NCBI GenBank assembly: GCA_001692895.1 | Contig: KV748183.1 | Coordinates: 62,001 to 126,000 of the forward strand | Reading direction: 5' to 3' | From: Cenococcum geophilum 1.58 | Lineage: Eukaryota > Ascomycota > Dothideomycetes > Gloniales > Gloniaceae | DNA length: 64,000 nt | In this document: piece after piece, positions 60,358 to 64,000 of the stretch | Numbering within the stretch: the stretch's first letter is position 1 | Layout: every line of letters begins with the position of its first letter | Position numbers and translations under genes: made by a program | Notes under the pieces: generated by a model | The model's input: the letters and a program-made list of their open reading frames with translations, nothing else | Database searches by the model: none | Told to the model about the DNA's origin: nothing

Positions 60358-61339
60358 CGTAGAGAGGAGGGATGTTGCTAATTAGTTTCTAGTGATGTGT
60401 TGAGAGAAAAGGGGACAGTAAAAGCTTCGAGGTAACGAAAGACTAATATAGGAGGTTAAGTAGTACGAACTCGGTCTGATTACTTATACCACGATAATTG
60501 AGCTTGCTGTTGGATTAATATTTGCCGAATGGATAAACCGGAAAAACATCTAGAATGCCCATATGCTGGGAGTTGGCGCACGGAAGATATCATAGCATAG
60601 GTCCGTTATCCGTTTTGGGGATATTCTAAAGGATTGCGAGGACTGACTATATTTATGCAAGTCCGAAAACTAACAAAGACTCGCTGACTGCATTCTTTCG
60701 AAACTAAGGCGGCAATCGGCATCCTTGGCCATACTGGAAAAAAAAGCGCAACGACAGCGTGGCTAAATAAGCGACTAATCAATCAATCGACGGATCGCTA
60801 ATCCAAAAATTAACCCTATCCCTTCGTGTGGCAAAGATTTCTTGCACTTTTCGTATATGCAAGCCTCTCAAGCCAATCTGGAGGCTCTATACCGTATATG
60901 ACTTAGTGTTGAAGCCTCTGGTCAATGCGATTGCTCGGCGGCAGGGGTGCTGGCGCCTCATTAACACTTGAACCGTTCAATCACCTGCAGTACTTGATCT
61001 ACCTCACCTGACATATACAACACGTCCTCCCTTATAACCTTAAGCTCTACTAGCTTATTCTTATTAACGTTAAGAACGCGTATAAAGTGTACAGGTGGTA
61101 AGGATTTAGGGCTCTAATGGAGGATTTTCTTATATAATTAGTAGGTAGTTAATAAAAAAGGGCCAGGAACGTATAACCGTAACGTTATATATTACGGCTT
61201 TCTGCCCAGCTTTCTCAAAAATATACCTTTTATGGTGGCCTTTCAGAGCATCCTTCCATTAGGTCGATTTTTGTGTTTTTAGTGGTGGGGTCCACCGAAA
61301 CGCCACTAACTAACCTAAGCTAGGTATGCTAGCTGAAGC
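60358..61339. other. Intergenic with a decayed coding tail
   Basis: It contains the NmrA-like promoter. On the - strand about 61115-60961 one frame reads SPKSLPPVHFIRVLNVNKN, KLVELKVIREDVLYMSGEVD and VLQVIERFKC then stop, preceded by a TAG at a likely Gln. This looks like the 3' tail of a dead gene or repeat protein I do not recognise. The rest is AT-rich. Confidence 0.35.
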
Positions 61340-61522
61340 TGTCAGATAATCTGTATTCTCGGTGGCGTAGGACGTGCACGAGTCACGTGCATTGTAAATA
61401 TCTTCGTCTAAGCCCAGGGGCCCTAGGTCAATCAACCATCAAGCATCGAACAAGACACCATCAAGATCATCAATCAATCAACCCATTTCATCAATGAATA
61501 GCTCTATATGAGTTATCTGACA
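61340..61522. mobile_element. Solo LTR (183 bp) with 5-bp target duplication
   Basis: Starts TGTCAGATAA and ends TTATCTGACA, an inverted pair of 10 bp with TG..CA ends. GAAGC is present immediately on both sides (61335-61339, 61523-61527). The interior has an AATCAATCAAC-rich segment as in fungal LTR R-U5 regions. It sits about 300 bp upstream of the peptidase start and is not visibly RIP-damaged. Confidence 0.88.
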
Positions 61523-61826
61523 GAAGCAGGACGGCTAAACACGCCCCAATCAAAAATCGCATTTTGCCACACAAAGGGATCAATCTACGAGGTTATCCGT
61601 CTCAATCCGGTTTAGATCGGATTGAGAACCTCCTTTTACGCGTGATGCTACGTAGTAGTGGGCTAAGGTAAGCGAGCCTTGGGGAGCCTTTTAGCGTGGT
61701 ATGGTGTAACGATGACACCGGACCCGCAAGCCGCATAGACTCTCTCCTCACAACAAAGGCACCAAGCTTCGTATTCGAGCTTGATATTGCCCCTCAGAAG
61801 ACAACTCTTTTAACCAATCTCTTCTC

Positions 61827-64000
61827 ATGAAAAAACATCATAGCAATGAGAAGCCCAACATGGCCGACGAGAGAACTCCGCTCATCCAAGTAGTACAAAT
61901 TCGCCCTGCACGCCCTCGGTATCCCCACCATAACCTCCGCCAAATCTGCACCATCGTCCTAGCAATCGCCCCACTATTCGTCGTTGCAGCCTTCATAATA
62001 TGCCTAGCTCTTCCTAACGCCTTTAACGGAGATGACGGAGCGGACTGGTCCGCTTACCTTCCGTGGTCGAGAGGTCATATCAGCATAGCATGGCCTCAGA
62101 GCAACGGACTGACCTATGAGGAGCTTCAGAAATTACTCAGCTCCACACCAAGCGCGGATAAGGCGAGGGAATGGAGTAAATATTATACGTCAGGCCCGCA
62201 TCTTGCTGGCAAGAATTTATCACAGGCTATATGGACGAAGGAGCGTTGGCAAGAGTTCGGGGTCTCGCAGAGCTTAATTGTGGACTACGACGTATACGTC
62301 AATTACCCACTAGGCCATAGGCTGGCCTTGCTAGAGAAGAATAAAAAATCAAAGCGTGATAATTCAGTTGATGTCGATTTCAGGGAGACGTGGAAAGTCA
62401 AGTACGAAGCTAGTCTTGAGGAAGATGTCCTCCAAGAGGATGGGACAAGCGGTTTGCAAGACCGTATTCCAACTTTCCATGGCTATAGTGCCTCTGGAAA
62501 TGTCACGGCCCCTTATGTTTTTGTTAACTACGGTCATTATAGAGATTATGAGGAGCTACTGGCGGCAAATGTAAGCCTGGCCGGTAAGATTGCTCTTATC
62601 AAGTATGGTGAGATATTCAGGGGTCTTAAGGTAAAGAGAGCGCAAGAACTTGGTATGGTTGGAGCTGTCATTTACACAGACCCCGGAGATGATGGTGAGG
62701 TCACCGAACATAATGGCAACGAAACTTATCCGAAAGGACCGGCAAGAGAGCCGAGTAGTGTCCAGAGGGGCAGTACTCAATTCCTAAGTAAGTTCCTTAT
62801 ATTTCAATCCAACCGTTTAACTCCGTTTCCTGGTACGCTGAACATAGAGTCTCATAGGTGTGGCACCGGGTGATCCTACAACGCCTGGTTATCCATCCAA
62901 ACCCGGTGTTCCTCGTAAGCCAGTAAACGGGGCTATTCCGTCGATTCCGTCGATCCCAATTTCCTACCTTGACGCGATTCCATTACTTAAAGCCTTGAAT
63001 GGGCACGGTCCGAAAGCCTCCTCTTTCAACAAGTACTGGCAGAAGGGAGGTCTCGGCTATAAGGGGGTGGAATACAATATTGGACCCTCACCCGAAGGTC
63101 TAGCTCTCAATCTTGTCAATGAGCAAGAATATGTCACCACACCGATGTGGAACGTGATAGGCATAATCAACGGAAGTATTGCAGATGAAGTGGTGGTATT
63201 GGGCAATCACAGAGATGCTTGGGTTGCAGGAGGAGCGGGCGACCCGAATAGCGGCTCAGCAGCCTTTAACGAAGTAATTCGGAGCTTTGGAAAGGCTCTT
63301 GAGGCAGGCTGGAAACCACTGCGCACAGTCGTTTTCGCCAGTTGGGATGGCGAAGAATACGGCTTAATTGGCTCAACTGAGTGGGTTGAAGAATACTTGC
63401 CTTGGCTTCAGAAAGCAACAGTTGCTTATCTGAACGTTGACGTTGGAACTATCGGTCCCCACTTTACCGCTGCGGCAGCTCCTTTGCTCAACAAAGCGCT
63501 GATCGAAACTGGTAAATTAATATCTTCTTTAGGATTCTTATCCGTTTCAAGCTGTTCACTGACTTGTCCCGCAGTCAATCTTGTCCAGTCGCCCAATCAA
63601 ACCATCGCAAACCAAACAGTTGGTGACATTTGGGACAAAAAAATTCGCACCATGGGCTCTGGTTCCGACTTCACTGCCTTCCAAGACTTTGCTGGTATTG
63701 CGTCTGTTGACATGGGCTTTACGGCCGGTCCGGACACTGCGATATATCACTACCACTCCAACTACGACTCCTTTGACTGGATGGAGAATTTTGGCGATCC
63801 AGGCTTCCATTACCACGCAACCATCGCCAAGATATGGGCTTTACTTGCCGCAAAACTAGTTGAAACGCCAATCATTCAACTCAACGCAACAGACTATGCA
63901 AAAGGATTGGCCAAGTATCTTGACAGTGTCAAGGATAAGGCGCGTGCGACCCCTGGCTTCTACGTGGACGAACAAGCCCACTGGCACAAAGGCTCTCTAT
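61827..64000 (+). CDS. M28 peptidase, glutamate carboxypeptidase II / transferrin-receptor-like (3' end outside window)
   Basis: Type II membrane zinc exopeptidase. Exons 61827-62787, 62858-63511 and 63575 to past the window end, with introns of 70 and 63 bp, both phase 1. Residues about 41-62 form one membrane helix, so the enzyme faces the lumen, vacuole or exterior. A protease-associated (PA) domain occupies about 180-320 (YVFVNYGHYRDYEELLAANV, GKIALIKYGEIFRG). The M28 domain retains all expected metal and catalytic residues by alignment to the family: H438 in GNHRDAW, D449 in GDPNSGSA, E486/E487 in WDGEEYG, D515 in LNVDVG and H599 in YHSNYD. The C-terminal dimerisation domain begins near the window edge. 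The start is the ATG at 61827; the Met at 61860 (MADERTPL) is equally plausible. Confidence 0.92.

Noticed and set aside
61015-61035. Polypurine tract and LTR start of a copia element
   Set aside because: The GGGAGGACGTGTTG-like stretch lies inside a protein-like frame, and no LTR end was found.

Overview
This is nuclear DNA of a filamentous ascomycete (Pezizomycotina). Genes carry short introns of about 40-110 bp with GT..AG ends. The families are typical of these fungi: DUF3405, RTA1-like, NmrA-like, SLX4 and an F-box/CxxC family. Repeats carry the signature of repeat-induced point mutation (RIP): CpA to TpA on both strands, so that Gln and Trp codons have become TAG/TAA. The class is not determined; no species is claimed.

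The window alternates between two compartments. AT-rich, RIP-degraded transposon blocks lie at about 1-13.1 kb and 34.4-51.6 kb, with a small AT-rich patch near 57.7-58 kb. Gene-bearing DNA of balanced composition lies at about 13.2-33.9 kb and 51.9-64 kb.

Block 1 (1-13.1 kb) holds a dead Ty3/gypsy chromovirus pol (protease, RT, RNase H, integrase and chromodomain in order), then about 8 kb of RIP desert. A ghost Zn2Cys6 cluster (6.02-6.11 kb) and another ghost frame (7.7-8.4 kb) can still be read there. Gene island 1 (13.7-33.6 kb) holds a small conserved protein (-), a glycine-rich membrane protein (+), cytosolic phenylalanyl-tRNA synthetase alpha (+) with an exact 78-bp in-frame tandem duplication, an unrecognised multi-exon gene (+), a DUF3405 protein (+), a 5'-truncated amino-acid permease (-), an RTA1-like 7-TM protein (-) and SLX4 (-).

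Block 2 (33.9-51.6 kb) is a nest of mobile DNA. Two TA-flanked foldback MITEs bracket a RIP-killed Tc1/mariner element whose transposase ends in a minisatellite-encoded Gly/Arg tail. Next, a pair of TA-flanked inverted repeats 13.8 kb apart encloses two head-to-tail RIP-killed Helitrons (Rep + PIF1 helicase). The upstream Helitron is cut short exactly where the downstream one begins, and it carries a private solo LTR and a private 15-bp minisatellite. A four-unit TATAAATA-containing tandem array lies near the 3' end of the second Helitron.

Gene island 2 (52-64 kb) holds an F-box gene, two small conserved fungal genes, a broken alpha/beta hydrolase, a five-exon NmrA-like gene, a clean solo LTR and a glutamate-carboxypeptidase-like M28 peptidase that runs off the window. 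The genes do not form an evident biosynthetic cluster. Housekeeping functions (translation, DNA repair) sit beside membrane and accessory genes, and decayed genes (permease, hydrolase) lie among repeats. The strongest unusual items are the synthetase duplication, the tandem Helitron pair and the minisatellites that look less mutated than the dead transposons around them.
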